This document shows positions 17,715 to 38,366 of a stretch of DNA of 64,000 nucleotides, piece by piece. Every line of letters begins with the position of its first letter. The stretch's first letter is position 1. Location: the NCBI RefSeq assembly GCF_900176465.1, contig NZ_FWXR01000004.1:186001-250000 (forward strand), given 5' to 3'. The DNA comes from Fulvimarina manganoxydans. Lineage in GTDB: Bacteria; Pseudomonadota; Alphaproteobacteria; Rhizobiales; Rhizobiaceae. A program made the position numbers and the translations under genes. Below the pieces are notes generated by a model that was given only the letters and a program-made list of their open reading frames with translations, did no database searches and was not told the DNA's origin.

Positions 17715-18554
17715 ATGGCAGCGAATTGGCATGCGAGTGAGGACGACTGGCGAGCCTATTTCTCAGCCTTTCCCAAAATCGTGCTGGTCGCCAATAGCGA
17801 TGCGGCGGATATGAGCGGCTTGCGCGAGCGCCATGGCGCGGACGCGCTCTATGTCTTCTTCAACAAGGCCTACAAGGTCCTCACATCACCCTTTGAAGGG
17901 CGGGCTCTCTTGGTGGCCCGCTCCAGCCCGGCCGGCGCGAATATCGTCTATCGCAAGGAGGTGGGCACCGTGCTCGACTGTTTTGCGCCGGGATCGCTCG
18001 ACGGCATCCTCAACCTCACCTGCGGTGGAGAAGAAGCACCAAGTCCCGCGAGCGATTTCGGCGGGGCGAAAGTCGGCTGGTTCCACGCCGGGCCGTTGAT
18101 GACGGATTTCTATCCCCAGACCCATCTGCCGACGAGCGGTTTTGCCCTCGCGGTCTTTCTATCGGATATGATGCCGTCTCGCGTGGTTCTCGAAGGCTTC
18201 TCCGCCGTTCGCTCCGTACGCTGGAAGCTCTTCGACGATCACGATTGGACCTTCGAGCAAACCGTCATTCGTCTTCTAGGGCGCACGGGGCGCCTCGTGG
18301 TGCCGGGTTTGTCGGATCGGCCGCCGCTCGTCCGCATTGCTTCTCGCTATCCGGACATACCGGTCGAGACGATTGCTCTGGCATCGGAAGAGGTTCTAGC
18401 GACGCGGCTTGCCTCGGCGAACCAGGCGATTGATCGGCTCTTTCAGCTAACCCGCGTGAATGCTGGCTTCGACGGCTTCTTGCGGCGCCTTAAGCCAAAG
18501 ACGCGCAAGGAGCGCCTGCAGGAATCGAAAAATCGAGACGGCAAGCAGTCATAG
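17715..18554 (+). CDS. putative sialyl/Kdo-transferase-fold protein
   Basis: This 279-residue protein has KIVLVANSDAADMSG near residue 22, YVFFNKAYKVL, and LPTSGFALAVFLSDM followed by RVVLEGFS. That is the same order of elements as the two paralogs on the other strand but strongly diverged. It also has H176 in DDHDWTFEQTVIRLL, where GT42-type enzymes place the catalytic histidine ahead of a helix. The C-terminus is very basic (RLKPKTRKERLQESKNRD). I infer a glycosyltransferase of the sialyltransferase/WaaZ-like type; the family call is tentative. The upstream AAGGGGAAACGAGG gives a usable ribosome site. Confidence 0.5.
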   Translation: MAANWHASEDDWRAYFSAFPKIVLVANSDAADMSGLRERHGADALYVFFNKAYKVLTSPFEGRALLVARSSPAGANIVYRKEVGTVLDCFAPGSLDGILNLTCGGEEAPSPASDFGGAKVGWFHAGPLMTDFYPQTHLPTSGFALAVFLSDMMPSRVVLEGFSAVRSVRWKLFDDHDWTFEQTVIRLLGRTGRLVVPGLSDRPPLVRIASRYPDIPVETIALASEEVLATRLASANQAIDRLFQLTRVNAGFDGFLRRLKPKTRKERLQESKNRDGKQS

Positions 18555-18728
18555 ACTTTGTCTTGGCCGCGGAGCGAATCGCGGAGCCCCAAGCCCGATC
18601 ACGTGTAAGAGCGGCGTCAGAGTGGACGGCAATTGATCGGACGTTCTGGAACACAGATGCGTGAACCTCAGCCCTGCGGTGTTTCGCAGCCCCCGCACCC
18701 CGTCTTCGCCCGCCCAGCAAGAATCGGC

Positions 18729-18757
18729 TTGCACTCGGGCGAAGCCGGCTTTATGTC
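18729..18757 (+). promoter_or_regulatory. candidate promoter of tRNA-Trp
   Basis: TTGCAC (18729-18734), a 17-bp spacer and TATGTC (18752-18757) end 11 bp before the mature tRNA 5' end, the expected distance for a stable-RNA promoter. Confidence 0.5.
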
Positions 18758-18768
18758 AGCGGCTGCGA

Positions 18769-18844
<76 letters not shown>

Positions 18845-18868
18845 TTTATCGCAAGCGACGAATGGCCC

Positions 18869-18897
18869 TTGAGAATCGCCGCGACAGCGGTTAAGTG
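18869..18897 (+). promoter_or_regulatory. candidate promoter of secE-nusG
   Basis: TTGAGA (18869-18874), a 17-bp spacer and TAAGTG (18892-18897) lie between tRNA-Trp and secE, ending 79 bp before the secE start. Confidence 0.45.
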
Positions 18898-18976
18898 TTC
18901 TAAAAGGTTTTGAGGCGCGTGGGGCCGGGGTGGCCTGCACGCGCTTTGGCCGTGACCAATCGATAGCTGAGTTTCC

Positions 18977-19174
18977 ATGGCGAAGACCAATCCCTTCACG
19001 TTCCTGCAGCAGGTTCGCAGCGAAACCTCGAAGGTTTCCTGGCCGACTCGCCGGGAGACCATGATCTCGACGATCATGGTGTTCGTGATGGTCGCCTTTG
19101 CGGCTGCTTTCTTTTTCGTGGCCGACCAGGCCCTCGGCTTCGCCGTCGGCTTTATCATGAATGCCGGCGCCTGA
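18977..19174 (+). CDS. secE: preprotein translocase subunit SecE
   Basis: This is a 65-residue, single-membrane-span SecE of the short alphaproteobacterial type. A cytosolic amphipathic region with the conserved VRSETSKVSWPTRRET precedes one transmembrane helix (IMVFVMVAFAAAFFFVA). It clamps SecY in the inner-membrane protein-conducting channel. nusG follows 37 bp later in the same direction. Confidence 0.97.
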   Translation: MAKTNPFTFLQQVRSETSKVSWPTRRETMISTIMVFVMVAFAAAFFFVADQALGFAVGFIMNAGA

Positions 19175-19211
19175 GGGCGACAGCAAATTTTTCGGAGTTG
19201 ATACGAGTTTC

Positions 19212-19742
19212 ATGGCCGCTCGCTGGTACATCGTTCACGCCTATTCGAATTTCGAAAAGAAGGTCGCCGAATCGATCGAAGAGCAGGCCCGGCAGAAGGG
19301 TCTGACCGAGAAGTTCGAAAAAATCCTCGTCCCGACCGAAAATGTCGTCGAGGTGCGCCGTGGCCGAAAGGTCAATGCCGAGCGCAAGTTCTTTCCCGGC
19401 TATGTCCTGGTGAAGGCGGAGCTGACCGATCAGGTCTTCTCCCTCATCAAGAACACGCCGAAGGTGACTGGCTTCCTCGGGCCTGACAATCGTCCGGTCC
19501 CGATCACCGAGAAGGAAGCGAACCAGATCCTGAATCAGGTTCAGGAGGGTGTCGAGCGGCCGAAGCCGACCGTTTCCTTCGATGTGGGTGAACAGGTCCG
19601 CGTCTCCGACGGTCCGTTCGCGTCCTTCAACGGCGTGGTTCAGGAGGTCGACGACGAGCGGGCGCGGCTCAAGGTCGAGGTATCGATCTTCGGGCGTGCG
19701 ACGCCGGTCGATTTGGAATTCGGTCAGGTCGAAAAGGTCTGA
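19212..19742 (+). CDS. nusG: transcription termination/antitermination factor NusG
   Basis: This 176-residue NusG starts at the ATG giving MAARWYIVHAYSNFEKKV, the canonical N-terminus; the longer frame upstream was rejected. The NGN domain (with FFPGYVLVKAEL) binds the RNA polymerase clamp. A C-terminal KOW domain (VRVSDGPFASFNGVVQEVD) contacts Rho or ribosomal protein S10. It couples elongation with translation. Confidence 0.98.
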   Translation: MAARWYIVHAYSNFEKKVAESIEEQARQKGLTEKFEKILVPTENVVEVRRGRKVNAERKFFPGYVLVKAELTDQVFSLIKNTPKVTGFLGPDNRPVPITEKEANQILNQVQEGVERPKPTVSFDVGEQVRVSDGPFASFNGVVQEVDDERARLKVEVSIFGRATPVDLEFGQVEKV

Positions 19743-19890
19743 TCGAGAAGGGCTCTCTTACGAGGGGCCTCAAGCGTGCGGAAGGCGAGCGGGGCCATTC
19801 AGCCGACCCGTGACCCGCACCGCGCGGACTGCAAGAGAGGCCGAGGCGGCGATGACGCCGGGATCGGTCGTCTAGAAGAAGGCAGGAGAT

Positions 19891-20319
19891 ATGGCTAAGA
19901 AAGTTGCGGGCCAGCTGAAGCTGCAGGTCCCGGCCGGTTCGGCGACCCCGTCGCCCCCGATCGGCCCGGCGCTCGGTCAGCGTGGCATCAATATTATGGA
20001 GTTCTGCAAGTCGTTCAACGCGCAGACCCAGGAAGCGGAGAAGGGCTCCCCGATCCCGGTGGTCATCACATACTACCAGGACAAGTCCTTCACCTTCGCG
20101 ATGAAGACCCCGCCGGTGAGCTACTTCCTCAAGAAGGCGGCGAACCTCAAGTCGGGTTCCAAGACCCCCGGCAAGGCGACCGCCGGGAAGGTGACGCGCG
20201 ACCAGCTGCGTGACATCGCCGAGAAGAAGATGAAGGACCTCAACGCCTACGACATCGACGCCGCTATGGCGATGGTCGAGGGCTCTGCCCGGTCCATGGG
20301 TCTCGAGATCGCGGAGTAA
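19891..20319 (+). CDS. rplK: 50S ribosomal protein L11
   Basis: This 142-residue L11 has the expected two domains: an N-terminal proline-rich part ([19 protein letters not shown]) that meets thiostrepton-binding rRNA, and a C-terminal rRNA-binding part ([18 protein letters not shown]). It sits at the GTPase-associated centre. A 148-nt leader separates it from nusG and could carry the autogenous L1 site, but I could not identify one. rplA starts 5 bp after its stop. Confidence 0.99.
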   Translation: MAKKVAGQLKLQVPAGSATPSPPIGPALGQRGINIMEFCKSFNAQTQEAEKGSPIPVVITYYQDKSFTFAMKTPPVSYFLKKAANLKSGSKTPGKATAGKVTRDQLRDIAEKKMKDLNAYDIDAAMAMVEGSARSMGLEIAE

Positions 20320-20324
20320 GAACG

Positions 20325-21029
20325 ATGGCAAAGATCGGTAAGCGCATCCGCGCCGCCCGCGAGGGCCTCGACCGCGTCAAGCTCTATGGGCTGGAGGAAG
20401 CGGTCGAACTTCTCAAGTCGCGCGCTAGCGCCAAGTTCGACGAGACGGTTGAGATTGCGATGAATCTCGGCGTCGATCCCCGTCACGCCGACCAGATGGT
20501 CCGCGGCGTGGTCAATCTGCCGAATGGCACGGGCCGCGACGTTCGCGTCGCCGTCTTCGCGCGTGGCGACAAGGCTGACGAAGCCCGCGCCGCCGGCGCC
20601 GATATCGTCGGTGCGGAAGACCTGGTCGAGCAGATCCAGGGCGGCACGATCGATTTCGATCGCGCGATCGCGACCCCGGATATGATGGCTCTGGTCGGTC
20701 GTCTCGGTAAGATCCTCGGCCCGCGCGGCCTGATGCCGAATCCGCGCGTCGGCACGGTGACCCCGGACGTCACGGCTGCCGTCAAGGCTTCCAAGGGCGG
20801 TGCCGTCGAGTTCCGTGTCGAGAAGGCTGGCATCGTCCATGCGGGCGTTGGCAAGGTCTCCTTCGGCGCCGATGCGATCGCGGAAAATATCCGCGCGTTC
20901 GCTGATGCGGTGAACAAGGCCAAGCCGTCGGGCGCCAAGGGCAACTATGTCAAGCGTGTCGCGCTGACCTCGACCATGGGTCCGGGTGTCAAGGTCGACC
21001 CGTCGACGCTGGCCGTCGCTTCGGCCTAA
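20325..21029 (+). CDS. rplA: 50S ribosomal protein L1
   Basis: This 234-residue L1 forms the mobile L1 stalk near the E site. Characteristic stretches are [52 protein letters not shown] and [11 protein letters not shown]. In many bacteria L1 represses its own operon by binding the rplK leader. It closes the rplKA pair and is followed by a hairpin before rplJ. Confidence 0.99.
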   Translation: MAKIGKRIRAAREGLDRVKLYGLEEAVELLKSRASAKFDETVEIAMNLGVDPRHADQMVRGVVNLPNGTGRDVRVAVFARGDKADEARAAGADIVGAEDLVEQIQGGTIDFDRAIATPDMMALVGRLGKILGPRGLMPNPRVGTVTPDVTAAVKASKGGAVEFRVEKAGIVHAGVGKVSFGADAIAENIRAFADAVNKAKPSGAKGNYVKRVALTSTMGPGVKVDPSTLAVASA

Positions 21030-21425
21030 TCGCCGGAACGACAACATCTTTTCATGGGCGGGTCGCGCACCTATATGTGCGGCTCACCCATTCGAGTTTC
21101 CGGGTTCTGCCCGGATTAAGGGAAGGCGGCTTTCGCCTTCCTTTCAAATGCCTGTCCGAGATTGAGGGCGGGCCGCATCATGCGGTCCATAATCGTCAGA
21201 AAGCCTTCATGAGACGGGGTGAAGTCCCGAATTTGAAGGGAGCGGATCGCTCCTTGCATCTTCGGTTCGAACCTCTGAATGCCTTGCGCCGCCTGCTGGT
21301 TCCCTCGGGAATTGTCAGGATCGGGTGAGGGGACAGGATCTCCGAGCGTCGTCCGGATGATCCCGGGCGGCAAAAGGCAACCGGCTCCATTCTCGAAAGG
21401 GATAGGAGCCAACTGGAGAGAGGCA
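21030..21425 (+). promoter_or_regulatory. rplA-rplJ leader with attenuator hairpin and L10-leader-like stem
   Basis: This 396-nt untranslated stretch holds two structures. GGAAGGCG-GCTTT-CGCCTTCC at 21121-21141 is a perfect 8-bp hairpin with a short T run, a candidate attenuator. At 21383-21410, GGCTCC and GGAGCC enclose an internal AT/TA loop and a TCTC/GGGA stem closed by a GAAA tetraloop, resembling an L10(L12)4-binding leader element, ending 15 nt before the rplJ GTG. A TATGTG at 21074-21079 has only a poor -35 partner, so a separate promoter is unproven. Confidence 0.5.
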
Positions 21426-21944
21426 GTGGACAGAGCGGAAAAACGCGAATTCGTCACGACGCTGCACGAGACCTTCAAGGACTCGGGCGCTATTGTCGTG
21501 GCCCACTATGCCGGCCTCACCGTCGCGCAGATGAACGATCTTCGTTCGCGTATGCGGGACGCGGGAGCCACCGTCAAGGTCGCGAAGAACCGCCTCGCCA
21601 AGATCGCTCTTCAAGGCACGGACGCCGAAGGCATCTCGAACCTGTTCGAGGGCCAGACTCTGATCGCTTATTCCAGCGATCCGATCGCGGCGCCGAGGGT
21701 CTCCAACGATTTCGCCAAGGGGAACGACAAGCTCGTCATCCTCGGCGGAGCGATGGGATCCACAACGCTCGACGCAGACGGTGTGAAGGCTCTCGCCACC
21801 ATGCCGTCGCTGGACGAATTGCGTGCGAAGCTGGTCGGTATGATCCAGACCCCGGCTACGCGCATCGCAGGTGTCGTTCAGGCCCCGGCGGGACAGCTCG
21901 CCCGGGTGCTCAACGCGTATGCCACGAAGGACGAAGCGGCGTGA
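21426..21944 (+). CDS. rplJ: 50S ribosomal protein L10
   Basis: This 172-residue L10 starts at a GTG with GGAGAG just upstream, giving [15 protein letters not shown]; no ATG start fits. The N-terminal rRNA-binding domain contains [16 protein letters not shown] and [13 protein letters not shown]. The C-terminal helix ([13 protein letters not shown]) recruits L7/L12 dimers. L10 with L12 typically represses translation through the upstream leader. rplL follows 54 bp later. Confidence 0.98.
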   Translation: MDRAEKREFVTTLHETFKDSGAIVVAHYAGLTVAQMNDLRSRMRDAGATVKVAKNRLAKIALQGTDAEGISNLFEGQTLIAYSSDPIAAPRVSNDFAKGNDKLVILGGAMGSTTLDADGVKALATMPSLDELRAKLVGMIQTPATRIAGVVQAPAGQLARVLNAYATKDEAA

Positions 21945-21998
21945 GGCAATGGTTCCTCGCTGCTCAACTCAAATTGTTCGAACTGAAGGAAGAGAAAC

Positions 21999-22376
<378 letters not shown>

Positions 22377-22769
22377 GGGCGGCGGATGCCGCGCTGAAAA
22401 TCATGCGATTGACGCGGGCGGGACGGCTTTTGCCGTTCCGCCTTGCGTGCTGGAATAATGGTCCTTTCGCCGTGATCCCGTCTGGCGGGTCATCGGCAGC
22501 CCGGATGAGAGGCCTTAAGGACGCAAGACGATCGCGGGGCCGTCGAGGCTCCGACGAAGAGGCCAAATGGTCTCGGATAACGATATGGCAATGCGCCGGA
22601 CGCGGCGCGTTTCCGGACGGCTCGACGGATTGAGCCATGCGGAAACGCGGGTCCCGAGGTCCCGGTTTCGAAATTCCCCGTCCGCGCCGCCAGCGGACGG
22701 TGCTTCCCTTAAGGAAGCCCATCATTCAGCCCTCTGGTCAAGGGCGAGACGTCACGAGAAGGAGCGACG
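22377..22769. other. rplL-rpoB intergenic region
   Basis: About 390 bases separate rplL from rpoB. A hairpin, GGGACGGC-TTTT-GCCGTTCC near 22418-22439, lies 45 nt after rplL and lacks a T run, so it is a possible attenuator or RNA processing site rather than a full terminator. No convincing ORF or promoter was found. Confidence 0.4.
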
Positions 22770-26909
<4,140 letters not shown>

Positions 26910-26930
26910 TCCGCCGCGAATCCATGACCG

Positions 26931-26983
26931 CCGGCTTTACCAAGCCGGTCGATGCCGGCGACCCTTTCGGGGCCGCCGGCTGA
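26931..26983 (+). promoter_or_regulatory. rpoB-rpoC intercistronic stem-loops
   Basis: CCGGCTT-TACC-AAGCCGG (26931-26948) is a perfect hairpin, followed by a second GC-rich inverted block around GCCGGCGACC and GGGGCCGCCGGC. Neither has a T run, so they more likely mark RNA processing or stability than termination. Confidence 0.4.
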
Positions 26984-27060
26984 CGGGTTCCTAGAAATAT
27001 GAGGGTGAGTGGTCCCCCGCACTCCGCCCGCTGTAGGCGAAAGCCTCAAGGAGACAGAGC

Positions 27061-31257
<4,197 letters not shown>

Positions 31258-31288
31258 TTGCCGCAGAACCGTCATCGCTGACATGCTG

Positions 31289-31317
31289 AAAAGGCCGTCC
31301 TTCGGGGCGGCCTTTTC
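31289..31317 (+). terminator. terminator after rpoC
   Basis: AAAAGGCCG and CGGCCTTTT arms around TCCTTCGGGG form a strong hairpin ending in TTTT-CC, 32 bp past the rpoC stop. Confidence 0.88.
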
Positions 31318-31944
31318 CTTTGACCACGCCCGAAGGCGCCTTTCATTCGAAGCGGGAGACCAAACGCCGGATTTTGCTGCGAGAATCACATGCTGATGGG
31401 CACCCTGATGCGACCCGGCGCTAAACCCGTCCCTCACAAAGTGACATCAGCGAGACTCGGATCAGGCTCGCCTTGGAAATGCCATGACACGCCCGCGACT
31501 CGACGAATTCGGTCAAATTTTCCTATGGTTTTCGAGCGAAGACCGACGCTGTTAATTTAAATTAACGCGATCGCTCGCTCTCAGGGATGCCGAAACGCCA
31601 GTGCGAGCCCGTCTGAGCGCTGAGAATGCGCCAAACCCGGCCCTGCAAGGGGTTGACGATGACTGAGCGACTCGTTAAGTAGCGCTCCAACAGAGCCGAT
31701 GTGAGGCCGACTCTTCCCGTAGACGCCGCGTCCGGGAGTTACTCGTCTCAAACAAGGCTTCGTTCAACGAGACGCCAATCTCTGGTTCATGATCGCCTTT
31801 GGGTGATCCTCTGGTTCTGTCCGAGCCGCCCCCCTGTTTCAAGGGCGATGGCTCGGTTTCGCGCATGACGATGTCTTCGTTCGTGCCGCGAGGGATTTGC
31901 TTCGTTTCGAACATTGCGATTGAGAAAGTAGAGGGAAGGTTGGA
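31318..31944. other. gene-free region upstream of the str operon
   Basis: About 630 bases without a credible gene. It contains a perfect AT-rich palindrome GTTAATTTAAATTAAC at 31551-31566, the candidate str promoter at 31653-31681, and a leader hairpin CGTCTC-N19-GAGACG at 31744-31774. The frames open here are antisense continuations of rpsL or rpoC shadows. Confidence 0.5.
31653..31681 (+). promoter_or_regulatory. candidate promoter of rpsL-rpsG-fusA-tuf
   Basis: TTGACG (31653-31658), a 17-bp spacer and TAAGTA (31676-31681) lie about 260 bp before rpsL. The -10 is the same as at tRNA-fMet. It would leave a long structured leader. Confidence 0.4.
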
Positions 31945-32316
31945 ATGCCGACCATCAACCAGCTGATCCGGAAGCCGCGCGTTCGTCCGACTGAGCGCAA
32001 CACGGTTCCGGCGCTCGAGGCGAACCCGCAGAAGCGCGGCGTCTGCACCCGCGTTTACACCACGACCCCGAAGAAGCCGAACTCGGCTCTGCGTAAGGTC
32101 GCCAAGGTCCGTCTCGTCAATGGCTATGAAGTCATCGGCTACATCCCGGGCGAGGGGCATAACCTTCAGGAGCACTCCGTGGTCATGATCCGCGGCGGCC
32201 GCGTGAAGGACCTTCCGGGTGTGCGTTACCACATCATCCGCGGCGTTCTCGACACCCAGGGCGTCAAGAACCGTAAGCAGCGTCGCTCGAAGTACGGCGC
32301 CAAGCGTCCGAAGTAA
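31945..32316 (+). CDS. rpsL: 30S ribosomal protein S12
   Basis: This 123-residue S12 monitors codon-anticodon pairing at the decoding centre. The streptomycin-relevant segments are wild type: [12 protein letters not shown] with lysine at the position of E. coli K42, and [11 protein letters not shown] with the K87 equivalent and proline intact. GAGGGAAGGTTGGA precedes the ATG. It begins the str operon; rpsG follows 39 bp later. Confidence 0.99.
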   Translation: MPTINQLIRKPRVRPTERNTVPALEANPQKRGVCTRVYTTTPKKPNSALRKVAKVRLVNGYEVIGYIPGEGHNLQEHSVVMIRGGRVKDLPGVRYHIIRGVLDTQGVKNRKQRRSKYGAKRPK

Positions 32317-32355
32317 GCGCCTGTCGCGCCGCAACGATCTTTAAGAGAGCAGCGA

Positions 32356-32826
32356 ATGTCCCGTCGCCATCGTGCCGAAAAGCGTGAGATCAACCCGGAT
32401 CCGAAGTTCGGTGATCTCATCGTGTCCAAGTTCATGAACGCCGTCATGTATGACGGCAAGAAGTCGACTGCCGAGCGCATCGTCTATGGTGCTTTCGACG
32501 CCGTTCACGACAAGACCCGTCAGGACGCGGTCGCGGTCTTCCATCAGGCGCTTGAGAACATCGCGCCGCATGTCGAAGTTCGTTCGCGTCGTGTTGGTGG
32601 TGCGACCTATCAGGTTCCCGTCGACGTTCGCCCGGAGCGCCGTCAGGCATTGGCGATCCGTTGGCTGATCACGGCGGCCCGCAACCGCAATGAGACCACG
32701 ATGGTCGACCGTTTGTCCGGCGAGCTCATGGATGCCGCCAACAACCGCGGTACGGCCGTCAAGAAGCGCGAAGACACGCACCGTATGGCTGAGGCCAACC
32801 GCGCGTTCTCGCACTATCGCTGGTAA
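32356..32826 (+). CDS. rpsG: 30S ribosomal protein S7
   Basis: This 156-residue S7 nucleates assembly of the 30S head and lies by the E site. Typical stretches are [19 protein letters not shown] at the N-terminus, [16 protein letters not shown] and [12 protein letters not shown]. In enterics S7 autoregulates the str operon; a matching site was not identified here. fusA begins 34 bp downstream. Confidence 0.99.
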   Translation: MSRRHRAEKREINPDPKFGDLIVSKFMNAVMYDGKKSTAERIVYGAFDAVHDKTRQDAVAVFHQALENIAPHVEVRSRRVGGATYQVPVDVRPERRQALAIRWLITAARNRNETTMVDRLSGELMDAANNRGTAVKKREDTHRMAEANRAFSHYRW

Positions 32827-32860
32827 TTCTGGCTTCGAAATTTCAAGAGGCGAGCGCCAA

Positions 32861-34951
<2,091 letters not shown>

Positions 34952-35010
34952 TCTCCGAACGGTTTCCGGCTCCTTCGCGAGCCAGTTTAAAGAAGTGAAT
35001 GGAGGGCCTT

Positions 35011-36186
<1,176 letters not shown>

Positions 36187-36203
36187 TCGACGAGCGGAGT
36201 TGG

Positions 36204-36236
36204 GCGCGCCCCGGCCTTAGCGGGGCGCGCTTTTTT
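36204..36236 (+). terminator. terminator of the str operon
   Basis: GCGCGCCCCG and CGGGGCGCGC form a perfect 10-bp stem with a 7-nt loop followed by T6, 17 bp past the tuf stop. It is among the strongest terminators in the window. Confidence 0.93.
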
Positions 36237-36367
36237 CTTGATCCTTCGCCCGGGTTTGTCCGGACGAGGGGAGGGCGGGCGACCCGCCACCGAATTGGCT
36301 GACAAGAAGACAAGAGCGCTCGGACAGCACCGGCCCGCCGGCAGGCTCCGACGAGAGGACGAATGAA

Positions 36368-36676
36368 ATGAACGGCCAGAATATTCGCATCCGCCTGAAG
36401 GCGTTCGACCATCGTGTCCTCGACGCCTCGACGCGCGAGATCGTTTCGACCGCCAAACGCACCGGAGCGAATGTGCGCGGTCCGATCCCGCTTCCGACGC
36501 GGATCGAGAAGTTTACAGTGAACCGGTCGCCGCACATCGACAAGAAGAGCCGCGAGCAGTTCGAGATGCGGACCCACAAGCGTCTTCTCGACATCGTGGA
36601 CCCGACGCCGCAGACGGTCGACGCGCTGATGAAGCTCGACCTCGCCGCCGGCGTCGACGTCGAGATCAAGCTCTGA
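36368..36676 (+). CDS. rpsJ: 30S ribosomal protein S10
   Basis: This 102-residue S10 (NusE) has the typical start [18 protein letters not shown] and the loop [19 protein letters not shown]. It helps form the 30S head and doubles as the NusG/NusB partner in antitermination. It is the first gene of the S10 operon, after a 130-bp gap from the tuf terminator in which I could not pick out a convincing promoter. Confidence 0.99.
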   Translation: MNGQNIRIRLKAFDHRVLDASTREIVSTAKRTGANVRGPIPLPTRIEKFTVNRSPHIDKKSREQFEMRTHKRLLDIVDPTPQTVDALMKLDLAAGVDVEIKL

Positions 36677-36702
36677 TCGAGAGCCGGGGAAGGATGACAC
36701 CC

Positions 36703-37431
36703 ATGCGTTCAGGAATGATCGCGCAGAAGGTCGGGATGACCCGCATCTATACGGATGCCGGAGAGCATGTCCCCGTGACCGTTCTGAGAGTTGAGAACCT
36801 GCAGGTCGTTGGCCAGCGTACCGTCGACAAGAATGGCTATACCGCCGTTCAGCTCGGTGCCGGCCTTGCCAAGGTGAAGAACACGTCGAAGGCCATGCGA
36901 GGCGTCTTCGCTCAGGCTCAGGTCGAGCCCAAGCGCAAGCTCGTCGAGTTCCGCGTGAGCGAAGACAATATGATCGATGTCGGTGCCGAGATCACCGCCG
37001 ATCATTTTGTCGCCGGCCAGATGGTGGACGTCACCGGCACTTCGATCGGTAAGGGCTTTGCCGGCGCCATGAAGCGCCACAATTTCGGTGGTCTTCGCGC
37101 CACCCACGGCGTTTCCGTGTCGCACCGCTCGCACGGTTCGACCGGTCAGCGTCAGGACCCGGGCAAGGTCTTCAAGAACAAGAAGATGGCCGGCCATATG
37201 GGCCAGGTCCGCGTCACCACGCAGAACCTCGAGATCGTCCGCACGGACGCCGACAAGGGTCTGATCCTGGTGCGCGGCGCGGTTCCGGGCTCCAAGGGCG
37301 GCTGGATCGAAATTCGCGACGCCGTCAAGGCGACGCTTCCCGAAAACGCGCCGAAGCCCGCCGCCTTGCGTGCGGCCGCCGGCAACGGTGCGAGCGTCGA
37401 AGAGACGGCCGCTGCCGAGGGGGCTGAGTGA
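36703..37431 (+). CDS. rplC: 50S ribosomal protein L3
   Basis: This 242-residue L3 starts at the ATG at 36703 ([16 protein letters not shown]); the ATG nine bases earlier abuts the ribosome site GGGGAAGG and is unlikely. The rRNA-contacting loop [19 protein letters not shown] reaches toward the peptidyl-transferase centre. The C-terminus has an alanine/glutamate tail longer than in E. coli. The stop overlaps the rplD ATG (TGATG). Confidence 0.98.
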   Translation: MRSGMIAQKVGMTRIYTDAGEHVPVTVLRVENLQVVGQRTVDKNGYTAVQLGAGLAKVKNTSKAMRGVFAQAQVEPKRKLVEFRVSEDNMIDVGAEITADHFVAGQMVDVTGTSIGKGFAGAMKRHNFGGLRATHGVSVSHRSHGSTGQRQDPGKVFKNKKMAGHMGQVRVTTQNLEIVRTDADKGLILVRGAVPGSKGGWIEIRDAVKATLPENAPKPAALRAAAGNGASVEETAAAEGAE

Positions 37432-38051
37432 TGGACATTACGATGAAAAGCCTCGACGGGGCCGATGCCGGCACCGTCACCCTGTCCGAAGAGATCTTCG
37501 GCCTGGAGCCGCGCGAGGACATCCTCCAGCGTATGGTGCGCTACCAGCTGGCCAAGCGCCAGCAGGGCACCCATCAGACTCTCGGTCGCTCCGAGATCGC
37601 CCGCACCGGCGCCAAGCTCTATCGCCAGAAGGGCACCGGTCGTGCCCGTCACGGCTCGGCCCGCGCGCCGCAGTTCCGTGGCGGTGGCAAGGCCCATGGC
37701 CCGGTCTCGCGCAGCCATGCCCATGACCTTCCCAAGAAGGTTCGCGCTCTGGCGCTCAAGCATGCTCTGTCGGCCAAGGCGAAGTCGGGTGACCTGATCG
37801 TCCTCGACGAGCTGAAGGCGGCCGAGGCCAAGACCAAGGCGATGGTCAAGACCTTCGAGGGTCTCGGCATTGCCAACGCGCTGATCATCGGCGGTTCGGA
37901 GCTCGACGCGTCGTTCGCTCGTGCCTCGCGCAACATCGCCAAGATCGATGTGCTGCCGGTCCAGGGCATCAACGTGTATGACATTCTCCGCCGCCCGACG
38001 CTGGTTCTGTCGAAGGCTGCGGTCGAAGCTCTCGAGGAGCGTTTCAAATGA
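37431..38051 (+). CDS. rplD: 50S ribosomal protein L4
   Basis: This 206-residue L4 has the extended rRNA-binding loop ([20 protein letters not shown], then [10 protein letters not shown]) lining the exit tunnel. L4 is the S10-operon autoregulator in enterobacteria; whether that applies here is unknown. The ATG at 37431 overlaps the rplC stop by one base and was preferred over an adjoining GTG. rplW starts within its last codons. Confidence 0.98.
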   Translation: MDITMKSLDGADAGTVTLSEEIFGLEPREDILQRMVRYQLAKRQQGTHQTLGRSEIARTGAKLYRQKGTGRARHGSARAPQFRGGGKAHGPVSRSHAHDLPKKVRALALKHALSAKAKSGDLIVLDELKAAEAKTKAMVKTFEGLGIANALIIGGSELDASFARASRNIAKIDVLPVQGINVYDILRRPTLVLSKAAVEALEERFK

Positions 38052-38341
38052 GCGATCTTCGCCACTACGACGTTATCACCTCGCCGGTGATCACCGAGAA
38101 GTCGACGCTCCTGTCGGAGTCCAACCAGGTCGTCTTCAACGTCCCGAAGACCGCGACCAAGCCTGAAATCAAGGCGGCCGTCGAAGCGCTCTTCGACGTG
38201 AAGGTCACCGCGGTCAACACGCTGGTCCGCAAGGGCAAGGTCAAGCGCTTCCGAGGCCGGATCGGGCATCAGAGCGACAAGAAGAAGGCGATCGTGACGC
38301 TGGCCGAGGGCCAGTCCATCGACGTCTCGACCGGCCTTTAA
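38048..38341 (+). CDS. rplW: 50S ribosomal protein L23
   Basis: This 97-residue L23 sits at the exit-tunnel rim, where trigger factor and signal recognition particle dock. It shows [17 protein letters not shown] and [18 protein letters not shown]. The start overlaps the rplD stop by four bases (ATGA), so translation is coupled. Confidence 0.98.
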   Translation: MSDLRHYDVITSPVITEKSTLLSESNQVVFNVPKTATKPEIKAAVEALFDVKVTAVNTLVRKGKVKRFRGRIGHQSDKKKAIVTLAEGQSIDVSTGL

Positions 38342-38366
38342 GAGCTAGGACCGGAGGAAAGACGAA

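Noticed and set aside
31675-32334. 219-codon minus-strand frame over the rpsL leader and rpsL
   Set aside because: Most of it is the complement of rpsL; the remainder has no protein character.
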